From: Tribonema minus
Lineage: Eukaryota; Sar; Xanthophyceae; Tribonematales; Tribonemataceae
Direction: 5' to 3'
DNA: 64,000 bases
Assembly: GCA_017506865.1 (NCBI GenBank)
Contig: JAFCMP010000190.1
Location: 434,001-498,000 of the forward strand
The notes below the pieces were generated by a model that did not search any database, was not told the DNA's origin, and saw nothing but the letters and a program-made list of their open reading frames with translations. Positions within the stretch are counted from its first letter, which is position 1. Each line of letters begins with the position of its first letter. Below, piece after piece: positions 43,695 through 55,800 of this stretch. The translations under genes were made by a program, and so were the position numbers.

Positions 43695-45917
43695 GCGCCT
43701 GTGTACCCACCTGCCCCCCGCAGTTGGGCATCGGCAATATTCCGAATGCGGTCCTCGCGCAGCTTAAGGGCCACAAAAACCTCGGCATCCACAGCGAGAT
43801 GTTCTCCGATGGCGTGCTCCCTCTCGTCGAGTCGGGCGTCGTCAACAACTCGCAGAAGTCGCTGGACCGCGGCAAGCTCGTCTCCACGTTCCTCGTCGGC
43901 TCGCAGGCGCTGTACGACTTTGTCGACGACAACCCGGTGGTCGACATGCGCGACGCGGCGTACACGGTGAGCTTTTGAGGTTTGGGGGGTTCTTCAAGTT
44001 TGAAGTAGGTGACGCACATCGGGGACTCGCAGGCGCTGTACGACTTTGTCGACGACACCCCTGTCGTGGACATGCGCGACCCGGCATACACGGTGAGCGG
44101 CGCGCCGCGGCAGCGCTTGGCGTACAGTGTGCACCGGAGAGTACAGCGTGCACTGGAGAGTACATTGTGCACTGAAGAGTATAGTGTGTACTATGAGTAC
44201 AAATTGTACTGGAAAGCACAGTGCATGCTGGAGATTATGCACAGGAGATCGCGGTGCTGGAGGATACAGTGTGTACTGGAGTGAACCGTTCGTACTGGAG
44301 AGGACAGTCTGTACTGGAGAGCACACAGCGTGTACAAGAGTGAAGCACTCAGGTGTGCTAGTTCTCGCAGCGCTTGCCTTTCGCCCGCGCGCTGGCATTT
44401 CAGGACTGACTGCATGGTGCAGGTGCTGCTGTAAGCTCGTCGCTTGCCGCTGCGGCCAACTGTTCAACACTGAATGCCCAATGTTTACGTGCGCTTGAAT
44501 GCAGCAGTTCCTCACCAGATTTCATTGTGTGTCCGCCCCCCGCTGTTCTGGTGTGCAGAACGACCCGCACGTCATCAAGCAGCAGCAGAAGGTGAGCGCT
44601 CGCACACGGCGCGACTTGTGTACGACTTTGTGCCATGACTTTGGGTTAGGGTTAGGTTTTCATGTGCCTTGCAAAAACCTCCAGTAAGATGACTCACAAG
44701 TGAAAGCAGAAGGTGCATGGTGTACGTATAGCTGCAAACTTACTGTATCGCATGTAGAACTCCCGCTAAGGCGTACACTCAGTGCCCCCACCCTGCCCTT
44801 TTGGAACTTGTTTTCCATCACCGCGCTGCCGCCGCGCTGCTCCAAACACTCAAGGCCCCATGACTACCGACGGCAGTCTTGCCACAAACAAAGCAGCTAT
44901 CCACACTCGCGCAGACGCCAAACTGCCTGGACTCCTTCATTCGTACTCCACCTCACCCCCTGCCCCCCCCGCCCCCCCCCCGCCCCAGATGACCGCCATC
45001 AACAGCTGCATCGAGGTCGACCTCACGGGGCAGGTCGTCTCCGACTCCATCGGGACGCGCATCTACAGCGGCGTCGGCGGGCAGCTAGACTTCCTGCGCG
45101 GCGCGGCGCTGTCAGAGGGCGGCCGCCCGATTCTCGCGCTGCCGTCGCGCACCAACAAGGGGCGCTCGCGCATCGTGCCGACCATCGCGGAGGGCGCGGG
45201 CGTGGTGACCACGCGCGCGCACGTCAACTACATTGTCACCGAGTTCGGCATTGCGTACCTGCACGGGCGCTCGCTCAGCGAGCGCGCCACGGTGAGCGCT
45301 GCTGCTGGCGCTAGACGAGCGTGCGTATGTGTAGAGATTCGACAGTGTTCTGCAGAGGGATGCTAGGGTTTCCCCTGCTTGCGTGTCCTGGCACGACACC
45401 AACGCGCTGTGATGTTGTGAATGGCCTGCTGCTGCTGAGGCGGCTGCTTGCGGGCATACGCGCGGCACAGCGTCGTGCGCGCCCGTTCTCGCCTGCGCAG
45501 CGAGCGCACGGGGGCATGCTCTCGCTGCGCATGCAAATTTTGCACACCCAATGTATGGCCATCCCCACTCGCACAGGCTCGCTGAGCACTGCCTCTGATC
45601 GTAAGACAGCTGCCCTTAGACTGCGCACCAGGCACATACTGCAATTCCTCACGACTGCGTCTGTTGTGCACATGGCCCATTCCATGTACACGAGATCTCT
45701 CTCGCGCACAAAGAATACCCCCACGACACACTTGTGAACACGCAATCACCACCTCCCCCCCCTGCCCCCCCAGGCGCTGATCGCTGTGGCCCACCCCGAG
45801 GACCGCCCCCACCTGGAGGCCGAGGCCCAGAAGCGCGGCCTCCTGGGCAAGCTCAGCCGCCGGAAGGCCCCTGTCGTGGCCGCCACCGCCGCTGTGCCCG
45901 AGCCCATCGCCGCTTAG
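41576..45917 (+). CDS. Mitochondrial acetyl-CoA hydrolase / succinyl-CoA:acetate CoA-transferase
   Basis: Class I CoA-transferase that moves CoA between acetate and succinate or hydrolyses acetyl-CoA, linking acetate metabolism to the TCA cycle and ATP production. Exons: 41576-41625, 41714-41807, 41914-42136, 42574-42692, 43040-43315, 43724-43966, 44559-44591, 44989-45291, 45774-45917; all phases agree, giving 494 aa, a normal length. The N-terminus (MSLAKVAARQGLRLAKG) is basic, lacks acids and is typical of a mitochondrial presequence. The body shows VQGMAATPSLL, HLHTEGE, the catalytic region GIHSEMFSDG (Glu279), GGQLDFLRGA, ALPSRTNKG and FGIAYLHGRSLSERA. Similarity is to the animal/protist acetate CoA-transferase group rather than to yeast Ach1; which reaction dominates cannot be told from sequence. 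Poly-C tracts precede the acceptors of exons 5, 6, 8 and 9. An exon 6 echo lies in intron 6. Confidence 0.95.
43665..43693 (+). repeat. Poly-C polypyrimidine tract before a 3' splice site
   Basis: About 27 consecutive C, 30 bases before the acceptor of transferase exon 6. Other sense-strand C-runs close to acceptors lie at 2572-2588, 13434-13458, 16706-16724, 27971-27981, 34957-34976, 42999-43018, 44961-44981 and 45754-45771. Confidence 0.92.
44026..44092 (+). repeat. Echo of CoA-transferase exon 6 end
   Basis: A 67-bp copy of the exon 6 end (coding SQALYDFVDDTPVVDMRDPAYT against SQALYDFVDDNPVVDMRDAAYT) followed by GTGAGC, 126 bp after the real donor. The frame is open and the few changes include N-to-T and A-to-P. 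The CAG inside the copy could act as an acceptor. Confidence 0.92.
44120..44340 (+). repeat. GTACTGGAGAGTACAGTGTG minisatellite
   Basis: About ten degenerate units of ~17-20 bp (GTGCACTGGAGAGTACAG type) in intron 6 of the transferase, starting about 25 bp after the exon 6 echo. Confidence 0.85.
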
Positions 45918-47194
45918 ACGTAGCATTTGAGCGCTGCTGCCACGCGCCGCGCTGCGCGTGCAGCTCGATGTCAGCAGTGCTCCGCAGCAGCAGCAGCTGC
46001 AGCAGCACCACATGGTTCAGATGGTTTGAACCGCAGTTCCGCTCGGGTCGAAGCCGCTCTCTCTCTCTGCGCGGCTCTCAGAACGTACACGTCGTCGACA
46101 GATTCTCTCTCTCTCACACGTACCGACACAACACAGCGACGCTGGCACCTGGAAACCACATCGGCGCAAATGCGCCCCCCCGTTGCCGCCGCCACGCCGC
46201 CCCGCTGCCCTGTGCGCGTTGTTCTCCTGCCCTTGAGCAAAGGGGAGGGGGACGCGCAAGCGCGCGGCGTAGCGTGCGGACGGCCGTTACCCCGTTTGCT
46301 TTTGTTGCGTAGGACTATGTAAGCGCGCATGCGCTGCTGCTGCTGCCGCCCTCCTGTCGCGGGCGCGCAGCGCGCGCGGCGCCACCGCCACCGCTGCTAC
46401 TTGCTCTGCATATTGAATCAGTCGCGTCGTCTCTGTATGCGCGTCGGGGCGAGGCGCTCGTGTCCCTTGAGGACATATGCCGTGCCCCTGAGCGCGCGGG
46501 AGTAATGGATGTTGGACGTTTCTTGGGTAATAATGCAACTTTTGGCCGGGACAGGTCTGCACGAGCTGCGGCGGCGCGCGTCGCTTCTGGTGTGTGTATG
46601 CTCTGTCTGTTCGTCGGGTTTCGCGTGCCGCACTGCGCATGTGCGTGCTTGCACTGCGCGCTGTTGTGATGGCATTGTGAAACTGTTCCCGCGAGCTCTG
46701 GCTTGGGGCTCATCTTGTTCCGGTAGCTTGCGCTTCAGCATGTTCGCGCTTGCATCTTCGACATCATGTATTTTACATGCCATGTCAAATTCGTGCATCA
46801 CTGCAGCGGTGACAGCTTGACATGGCCTGAAGTTGGCAACAGTACTGTACTGAAATACAACACTCGTGAATGCATTATTTACTTGTGGGCTTGTATTTAC
46901 TGGTTCACAAATGAAGCTTACTCCTGTGCAGCCATTTTTGTACACATGTCCGGCATCACCGCAGGCCATGAAGACCATTCCAACCCGCTCGCACACCCAG
47001 GAAGCCAGATACGGTGCACATTCCTGTACAATGCCATGCACGGATGAAGTCTGGCGTGCACGCCCGCTGGCGCCGCCCGGTGATTTTCACCCCTATTCAC
47101 AACTGCAATTTCTTGTAGGTCCAGCCAGCCAGCCCCCGATCGCAGCTGTACATGCGCGCGCAATGCGGCAGCCGGCGCGTACGCCTGGCGCCCC
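45918..47194. other. Convergent intergenic region transferase / dynamin
   Basis: Holds the two 3' UTRs facing each other. No AATAAA or TTTATT hexamer stood out. Open frames here have no recognisable features. Confidence 0.45.
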
Positions 47195-50100
47195 CTAGCC
47201 GAGGCACGCCGCCACCACCGTCTTGGCCTCCGCGAGGCGCTCCGCCTTGCGCTGCAGCGCGGCGCGCTGACTGCGGACGAGGGGGTCCTCCGCGAGGCAG
47301 CGCTCCGCGGCAGCGGCGTCCACGCGCAGCGCGCCGAGCCGCGCCTCAAGCGCCGCGCCGAACGCCGCCAGCATCTCCGCCTGCACGGCGCGGCAGACGG
47401 CGTCCGTGTAGCGGCGCGACGCGACGTCCCAGTAGGCGGCGAGGAAGTCGAGCATGTCGCGCGCCGCGAGCGCGTCGCTGCCGTCCGTGCCGAACGCCAT
47501 GTGGCGTTCAACCCACGCATCCATCGCGGCGGCGTCGGCGGCGCCGCGCGGCAGCGTGGACTTGATGTGCTGCACGCGCCGCGCGTTGATGCCCTGCGCG
47601 CGGCGCCGACAGCAGGCCCCAGGACGGATTTCAGGGTCAGCGCGGAGCGGGGAGTGCTCGCAACTCGCGCCGCTACTGGGGTGCGCTGCCAGTGTTGGAA
47701 TGCAGCTGTGGTCAGGCACGAAGGCAAGGAGAGCCCTCTACCCCCTTATCGGAGAGGAAGATCGCCGCACAGGTCAAAATGTCGACCTGGCATGCCTGAG
47801 AGAGAAACGGGTGTGCGCTGCGAACTGCTTCAATGGTGCTGACAGCACACATGCGTCTTGATCCGAATGCCGCTGTGCGCTGGAAAGCTGCCGCGAGCGA
47901 ACACGCGCAGTGGTCACCAGGCGAAGTCGGACGTGCATGCAGTAGCGCCAACGCACCGACACTCATCGTGGTTGGGAACTACAACCAAGCGTACTTCAGT
48001 TGAATCAGTAAAAGTGTTCATCTTGGGTGAGAAAATTGCATACAGGTACTATACATAAAGAGCCAAGAGCTGAGAACCAGCCAGGCGGCACTGAGGGGGG
48101 AAAGCGAGTGCAATTGTTCCCGTAAATATCAAAGCCAGACTGTTACAGACACATTCAGCATAAGCAACTGATGGATGATGAAGACCATGTTCTCAAATTG
48201 CCCAACAATCAAAGAGACCATTTGTCAAGTTGACAATCTGATGCAAAAGGAACGCTGCTCTATGTATACACACATGAGTCAGCGCCCGCTCACCTCTAAC
48301 GCTGCAAGATCTACATACCTCAATGCGACCAACTGTCATTTCAAGCTTGTGAGGTTGTGTGAAACTTTACCAGATGAGCACTGTACCTCCATAAAGCGGT
48401 CATCCAAAGTGAGCGGCTGGCTGCGCTCGTGCTCCCATATGAGGCGGATGCGGTCGGACGCGCGCTGCATGCTCTCCTCCGCCGCCTGCGCGTTACAACG
48501 CAACCGTTGCGTCGTATGCGCTTAGCACTATGCTACCATGCATGTGTGTTGCTTGGCTGCAGGTCCACCTGCCAGTGGGCAGCTGCTGACCTCTCACAAA
48601 GCTCGCCAAAGCCTCCGTTGCCTAGTGAAGTGCAAGTTCGGGAGTCATGACTGCTGGCTCCTCAAGCGCGGCTAAACTGGGGCCTGCACACATGCTTCAC
48701 CGCGCCGTAACATGACAGTGCGCAGCTCCATTCCCCCCGGCGCCAACACAGTCACCCAATCCTGCTGATCTTGCGTCCGTGCATACAGGTAGTGAGCACT
48801 GCCATGAGATAACGGCGAAGCCGCAGCGCCAGACCAAACTGTGACGGCGACGCCGACCCCCTTGCGCTTAGCTTAGCACACACACAGCGACATAAATTGC
48901 AACCACCGCAACATTCACCGCGGTAATCACCCGAGCTTTCGCAGCTTGGCGGATGCGCTGCACCCTGGCACGGCCGCGCGTGAGCGACGACATCCAGCAC
49001 CGTACAGCACATGCAGTACACGGCCTAAGCTCGGGTAACGATACCGTACTCGTTCAAACGCAAGAGAATGGTCAGCGCAGCAGCGCGCAGGCCTGCCACC
49101 GCGTCACCTCGGCGCTCGCCCGCACGAGCGCCTCGCGCAGCGCCGGCAGGCGCGCCGCGTGCGCCGCCGCGGCGGCCGTGGAGCCCGTCGGGAGCACGCC
49201 TAGGACGCGCTGCGCGAGCGTGTCCGCGGGCGCGTGCCATGCCGCCATGATCTGCGCCGCCTTGTGGCGGAAGAAGGCGAAGCTGAGGAAGCCGGGCAGC
49301 TCCTCGCCCTTGAAGCGCTGCTGCTCGGCGCGGATCGCTGCCACGGCGTCGGCGTCGTCCGGCGGGCGCGTCGCCGCGACGGCGCGCTTGAACGCCGTGA
49401 ACGCCGCGTACACGTCCGTGTACATGCGGCCGGCGCCGGCGCCGCCGCCCTCGCCGCCGCCGCCGTCGTCGTCATCGTCCTCCTGGAAGTTGAAGTCGGG
49501 GTCGACGTCGTCGCCGCCGTCGTCGTCGCCGCCGTCGAACGCGCTTGCGAGCCACTCACTATAGCGGCCGTTGGCGCTGCCGGCGACGCACGCGCTGTAC
49601 GCGTTGATGCGCTCCACCATGGCGGCGGCCTTCTCCTCGGGGGAGCAGCGCTCAAACCCGGGGCCGAGGCGCACAAGGTCCGCGCGCGCCGCCGCGAGCT
49701 TCTCGTCGATCTCGGCGCGCATACGCGGAAGCTCCGCGCGGATGCGCGCGACCAGCAGCGCGGAGAGTCGCTGCTTGAGGTTGGCGACGGTGAAGAGCGC
49801 GCGGTCGAGCGCGCCGAAGAGGCAGTGCTCGTCGAAGTACGCGACCTCCGCGGCATGCGCGTTCGCAAGCGACATGTCGTTGGCAATGTCGCGGTGCGAC
49901 CGGTTCTTGACCATGACGTAGCCGAGCTTGAGCGGCTTGGTCTCGTTGAGGAGCACTGCCACGGCCTCGCGCTCCGCGCCCGGGTTGATGAGGTCGGGCT
50001 TGGTGAGGACGCCCATGGTGCGCACGCCTTCGGGGTCGTGCTCCGCGGCGAGCTCGAGGCCGCCCACCGTGGCGACGTCCTGGTTGCTGGGTACCAACAC

Positions 50101-51972
50101 GAGCATAATGGTGCGCGGCTGCTTCATGTAGCTGCAGTGAGATGAGGAAGGGGAGGCGCGCAGCGCAACGCATAGGCGAGTACTGCAGTGTACTGAGCAC
50201 TGCGATTGCCGCCGGCTGCTGGTGTGCCATAGCATGCGGAGTCGGCACTCTCACAGTTCAGGGTGAGGTGGCAGCGACAGGATCATCATGATGCAGTGCG
50301 TCCATAAGAAACACAGTCTTGATTCGCATCAGACCTGAGGCCATGTGAGGCTTGACTCTTTCAACGCACTCTCCTTGCAAGTTAAATTACAGCATGTGAC
50401 ACGGCGTTCGTAAGACTGCAAGAGTCATGCTATATGTCTGGCATCATGCAGATTGAAATCAGTGGGTGGAACCACTGTAAGAGTCATGCTGCAGCAAGCC
50501 AACACCCGTCTTCCCTGCTCCCATGAGTACCACGCGCACACTGCAGCTGATCAGCACGCCGAAGCTGACTCTGCGCGCTTGCACGTCTTGTCGGCAAGTG
50601 CACCATATGGCAGCTGCTGCAAACCACCACCAGTAGGAGAGTCGCCTCCCGCGTACCTGCGCAGCAGGCCGTCCACCTGCTGCATGACGCTGCGCGACTG
50701 CCCCGCCGTCGTGGTGCGCACAATGCCCGGCAGGTCGATCACCGTCAGGTTGGGGATGTTCGGCGCGGCCAGCTGGATCACGATGGACTCCGCCGAGAAG
50801 CCCTGCTCGCTGCAGAGCTCCTCCGTCAGCTGAGCGATGGCGCACTCGACGGCGGCGACGGTGGTGAGCGTTGCCACGGCGTCGCGCGCCGCCGTGGTGT
50901 AGGCGCGCGCCAGGAAGCGCTCCGCGCTCTGCATGCGCAGCTCCGTCGCGCAGCGCGTGACGAGGCCGCTGCCGCGCGGGAAGGGGATGCCGCTGATGGC
51001 CTCCAGGACGCTGCTCTTGCCTGTGCGGCATTGGGGGGGGGGGGGGAGCAAGGAGGGGCAGGTGGAGAGGGTCTTCCCGTGTTCAATTGTGCTGAGCTGT
51101 AGTGAGCAATGAATTAATGACGAGCGTGAGGCCACCGTTTGGTCTTAAGATGCCACGCGCGTTCAAGGTGGCTGGCGGTCATGTACATGTAGGTCGAGCA
51201 TGCAGCTCCTGTTTGTGCATGTGCCATCCATGGGATCAGCGCCAGTTTACTATGCTTAGCGCATATCACTGCAGGATTGTTGTTATGGTTTAACTGCCTC
51301 TGCGTTTAGGGTTAGGGCCGCCGCAAGGTGCCCTCACTGCGTTGGCTGACTTTGAGCTTGTGTCCAGTTACGATTGTGTGTATCATGTGCTGATGACTTG
51401 CTTACGCGCCTCTCAAGGAGGTGCACCGATCGCCTCCAGGTCATCGCAGCAGAAGCAGAGGCCCGTTATAGCATTGGCTAGTTGCTGCCCTGGTGACTAG
51501 CAGCCATCGGCGTCCACGAAGCATGCACTGGGAGCTCTTGGCAACGCGCGGTGATGCGCACTAGCCGTTTGGTCTTGAACTGCAATGCGTTCCTCACCAG
51601 AGCTCTGGTCACCAACGACTGCGATCTGCGGAATCGCCACGTCCTTCTCAAGCCCTCTGCCCCTCAGCTTGTCTGCCAGTTCCACGAGGGGCCGCGCAAG
51701 ATCCTCCATGTGCGCGAGGTCGGCGGGGCTGTCCTGCATCAAGTGCTCGTCGCTGTCATCTGTCGCGCACGCTAGCTGCGCGGCGGCGCTGTCCTGTCCC
51801 ATGAAGTTTACTTGGCTCCCTTCGGTGTCTTCGAGCGGCATGACCTCTGCAAAGCTGTCCGACACTGCATGCGCAAACACCAGACACAAGAAACACGAAT
51901 CAGGCAGCTGCACAGTTTCGGGTGCGATCTTCAGCGCGCGATCGTCAGCTCACCTATGAGCGCAGGTTCCAT
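47195..51972 (-). CDS. Dynamin-family GTPase (Mx/DRP-like)
   Basis: Large self-assembling GTPase that remodels or divides membranes. Exons in transcription order: 51972-51954, 51846-51598, 51020-50657, 50131-49108, 48485-48387, 47593-47195; all phases agree, giving 717 aa. G1 GDQSSGKS (85-92) is split by an intron after GDQSSG; G2 Thr is in GLVTRC; G3 is DLPG (185-188), G4 TKPD (about 254) and G5 KNRS. The stalk includes ELPGFLSFAFF and WEHERSQPLTLDDRFME, and the GED holds DMLDFLAAYWDVASRRYTDAV and LAEDPLVRSQR. There is no PH or proline-rich domain, so it is closer to Mx/DRP-type than to classical dynamin. An Asp/Gly run of ~35 residues (about 410-445) interrupts the stalk. The 19-bp first exon is less certain; ATG at 51841 is the alternative start. 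I saw no exon echoes in its introns. Confidence 0.93.
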
Positions 51973-52878
51973 GATGATCGCCTCTCCTTGCTCTCGATGG
52001 TGCGGCGCTCCTCCACCGCCCCATGATGTCCCTCCTGTGGCGCATCACTGTTCGCGATGACGCTACTCTCCTCACGGGAGCGCTGGACCAAAGTTGGCGC
52101 TCTTTTTCGAACGGTGCACGTGTGATCCTTGCTTCTTCTTCCACATTCTTGGTCATATGCATGTGCCCCCTTCCACGGCGGCAGTATAACATGTTTTGTC
52201 ATTGTGCCAAGTGCTGCAGGCTGCACATCAAGATCAGGCCTTGACGAACACGTGACAGCGACAGCCAGCCAGCTACGCTTATTCACTCACACTTCGCAGG
52301 CTCACGTGCACATATATCAGGCAGTAGCAGCATCACTTACTCGTTCCAGAAAGACGAAGGAGATTGGCAAATGCAGGCAGCCTAGAATCATTACACCCCA
52401 CCCCCCCAAGTAGTACTACATACTTCTACATATCAGGTCACGTAAAAAGCGTTTCCTGGCAAAAGCAGCTGCCAAACACCCTCTGTGCGCAAAGCGAAGG
52501 TGAGAAGTGTCGACCTTCATTGAGCATGCAAGAATCCTTGCTGCATGTATGAACGCATTCAGTGCTGAAGGAGGACCGGCAGCAATGGCTCAAGCATGGT
52601 GCACAATGTCCTTTACGCTGCACTGGATGGCAGGTCCAGAGTCTCACAACACTGCCATGATGGTATGTGCTGAAAGCTTGGACATGCAGCAAGCAGAACG
52701 GCCCCGGTCGCAGCAAAGACCGAAAAAGCACAGCAGACAACAACCGCCCAGCAGCACAAGTCGGGGCACAGGACCAGTACAAAAGTCTCATGACGTGTGT
52801 GTGTTGCGAGAGAAGCGGCTCCGGCGCGCTGAGCCTTTGACCGTAACGTAGCAGCAGCTAAAGTTCAATACACCGGTA
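51973..52878. other. Region between dynamin start and DUF501 stop
   Basis: Contains the dynamin promoter and the DUF501 3' UTR, both on the minus strand. A few open frames exist but none has a recognisable domain. Confidence 0.45.
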
Positions 52879-55800
52879 CTACAGGGGCTGCTTGTGCTGG
52901 TGCAGGCCCTTGTCCAGGGCCTCCTGTACCCAGCTGCCCACAATGTTGTCGCCGCTGCCCTGCTCACGCGAGAGACGGCGGCACACATGAGCACGGTGAG
53001 GTCATGGCAGTGCGATGTTGTCGCCGCTGCCCTGTTGGCGCGAGAGGCAGCGGCACGCATGAGCACGATGAGGAGATGTAAATGTCCATGCCAAAGCATG
53101 CACACCGCTCTGTTGTCGCCGCTGCCCTGTTGGCGCGAGAGGCAGCGGCGCGCATGAGCACGATGAGGAGATGCAAATGTCCATGCCAAAGCATGCACAC
53201 CGCTCTGTTGTCGCCGCTGCCCTGTTGGCGCGAGAGGGTCAGCGGCGCGCATGAGCACGGTGGTGTCATGGAAAGGCATCAAGAGATCGTAGAGCTCTAC
53301 TAGGTGACAAGGTGTGGCTAGCCGTCAAATTGAACGCCTTCCACCAATAACCGTCATGTTAGTGCAAGTGTCCGAGCTTAAGCATGAGCACCGCTCAACA
53401 CGAGCATACCCAAGATACCTACCGTATCAGGGCGCATGGTCGCCGTATTTGGCCAGATGTGCCGCACGCCCAAGGGCAACTCAGCACGAAAGCGGAAACG
53501 GGCCATTGGCGCATCATGAATGCGGTGCGTGCCATGTGGCGTGCAGCGAGCGACGCTTGCTGGATCAAGAGACTAGCTGAGGCCTGATGTCGACTTCACA
53601 AATGCACACCTTCCTCAAAAACACTATGTGTGACTGCTTGAAGATGTCTAGTGGATTTTAAAACTCATGACAAGTGCAGCACAGGTTCTGCGCACCAAGT
53701 GACAGGTCACTGAGACGCGAATCATATGCCGAGTAAAGCATTAATCAGCCAGCAGCGCAGCAGCGGGTGCTCCAGCATTGCATTGGTGCCACGTCACATG
53801 TTGGGGCAACAAGCTCCCCATGCTGGCAGAAGAGGGGCAAGAGCGGCGCGTCTCAGTCAAAACTTCAAGTCATGCGCATGGCCCTTCACCTACTTGATCA
53901 GCTGCGCGCCACTGCGCCTTGACCGGTCGTGGCCAAACCTACCAACAACGGCATCACACTTGTGTCTCCCTCAGTCCGAGGACTGCATGAACCTTGGAGG
54001 CATTCACCAGCACTCGATAGTGGGCGGCATCAACGCAGATGCCATCTCGAACGCACGCATATGATGCTACTTCGTACAACTTAACCTAACCCAAACCCTA
54101 TCCCTATCCCTATCCCGAACCCTAACCCTGACCCTCACCGTTCCAAGGAAGTGGCAGAAGTGCGCGTGCAGGCACTTGACGGTATCGTGTCGCCGAATAC
54201 CCGCGATACCTACCCTGCCGTCCAGGCAGTCCGCCCACCCCCTCTTATCTACAAGCGCCCTGTCCTCCGGCTGCGCGCGCGCGCGCCCATTGTGTACACA
54301 GAGGCAGCAAGGTAGGGAGGGTGTCAGATGTGAGGCGGGGCACCTGGGCCATTCAGAGGGCAGCTCCAGCAATGTGAGTGGCATGACATGAATGGCCTGT
54401 TGGTATTGTGAGTTGGTGCTGAGGTGACGGTGGCAACATGGCAGATATACGAGGCGCTGCCTTGCATATTGCTGCCAGAACAGGACGCGTTCAGCGTCTG
54501 TGCAATGCTGCAACAAAGCGAGAGCTCGCGCACACAGGCGCAAATGTGACGATGAAGTAGCAATACCAGAGCCTGACGGCGACAGCGCCAGATTCAAACA
54601 CGTACACAAGTGAAGAGTGCGGGGTTCACATCAGCCAACTGCGAGGTCGTCTAAAGTGCAGTTGAAGTGCCTCATGTACGCGACAAAGGGGCAGGCATCC
54701 AGTACATAAAAGGTCAGTAGCATGGTTCCCGTATAGTGCAGCAGTACTGGCCCATCCTGGCGCACAAGTGGAAGATTGGATCTTCGACTACTTGCTGTAC
54801 TTGTAACTGTCATTACTTGTTGTGGCTGTAGCTTCACAGCAGCTCAACACCCCCTCCTGCAGATGTGAATGCGTCTGATTCGGCACACAATCCAAGCTAA
54901 TCTCACGCCCGTGCTAGAGGCACAGGCTTCAACAGGCGTGGCGATCTGCACAGGCAACTTTGGCCAATTGCATTGGCATCACCAAAGAGCTGTTGCAGGG
55001 CCCGCACAACGCACACCCACTGCTCTTGTCCCAACACCTGCCCTGAGTAGTAAATGGCGCAGTTGGACACATTCCCCGTGCCCCTCCACGCTATGAAACG
55101 TGAATACTGATCATTGCTGTGCCAATTCACTGAGGTGCACTCACAGATAGCATCTCCCATCTCTTGTCGGAGTACGCCTGGTGCTGCCGCTGTATTGTCG
55201 CCAGATGCTCCGGGCTGGCCTGCGGAGCGGCAAAGTTTATGCTTCAAATCAGTGGTGCATGAATGTAGCCACAGCATCGCTGCAGTCAGGGCGACTGCCA
55301 TGGTGTGCAGCGACAGCTGTAACAGAGAAGAGGACCCAGAGTGCTTGTGTATGCAGGCACGACATGCATTGGCGAGGTTGATACACTGCATATCTTCAGG
55401 CAGGTAGAGTGTTGGGACTGGGTCAAACACATGATAATGCAGCGCAAGAAACTGACTGCAGCGAGGCCGACCAAAACGGCTCGACATCGGCACTGATGAA
55501 GTATACCAGAACTCATAACCGTAATTGCAGCAGCAGCAACCGTGACATTCATGAATGAGAGTATTCTTTGAGGCTTGGGGAAACAGCGACACGGCTATAA
55601 GCTGTCCCCACTGCCGCCAGCAGGGGCTTTCAGCGCGCCACACTCTGTCACCTGCGACAAAACTTCAACTTTGGAAATACGCTTGGTGTTGAGGTACGAT
55701 GCTGACGAGAGTGACTGTATGCAAGCGTCACTCACCCGCAGCCTGGCCTCAAACTCTTGCACTAAGCCTGCCACCTCCAGCCGGCTGACATCGGCCTTCA

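Noticed and set aside
49072-49107. Dynamin ending at the in-frame stop at 49072
   Set aside because: The GTGACG donor at 49107 joins in phase to two further exons carrying the canonical stalk and GED motifs, so the read-through stop is intronic.
49234-50145. Long plus-strand open frame of ~300 codons
   Set aside because: It is the mirror of the GC-rich dynamin exon on the other strand; no family resemblance and no splice context.
52894-53303. Plus-strand open frames with repeated VVAAALLAREAAARMST
   Set aside because: They are the antisense of the DUF501 exon 4 echoes, not a gene.
53890-53958. Alternative last exon for the DUF501 gene (reads DAVVGRF then a stop)
   Set aside because: It loosely resembles the family's GDNxxG end and keeps frame, but the acceptor is AAG without a pyrimidine tract. 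The exon at 52879-52959 (GSGDNIVGSWVQEAL, CAG acceptor) matches much better.
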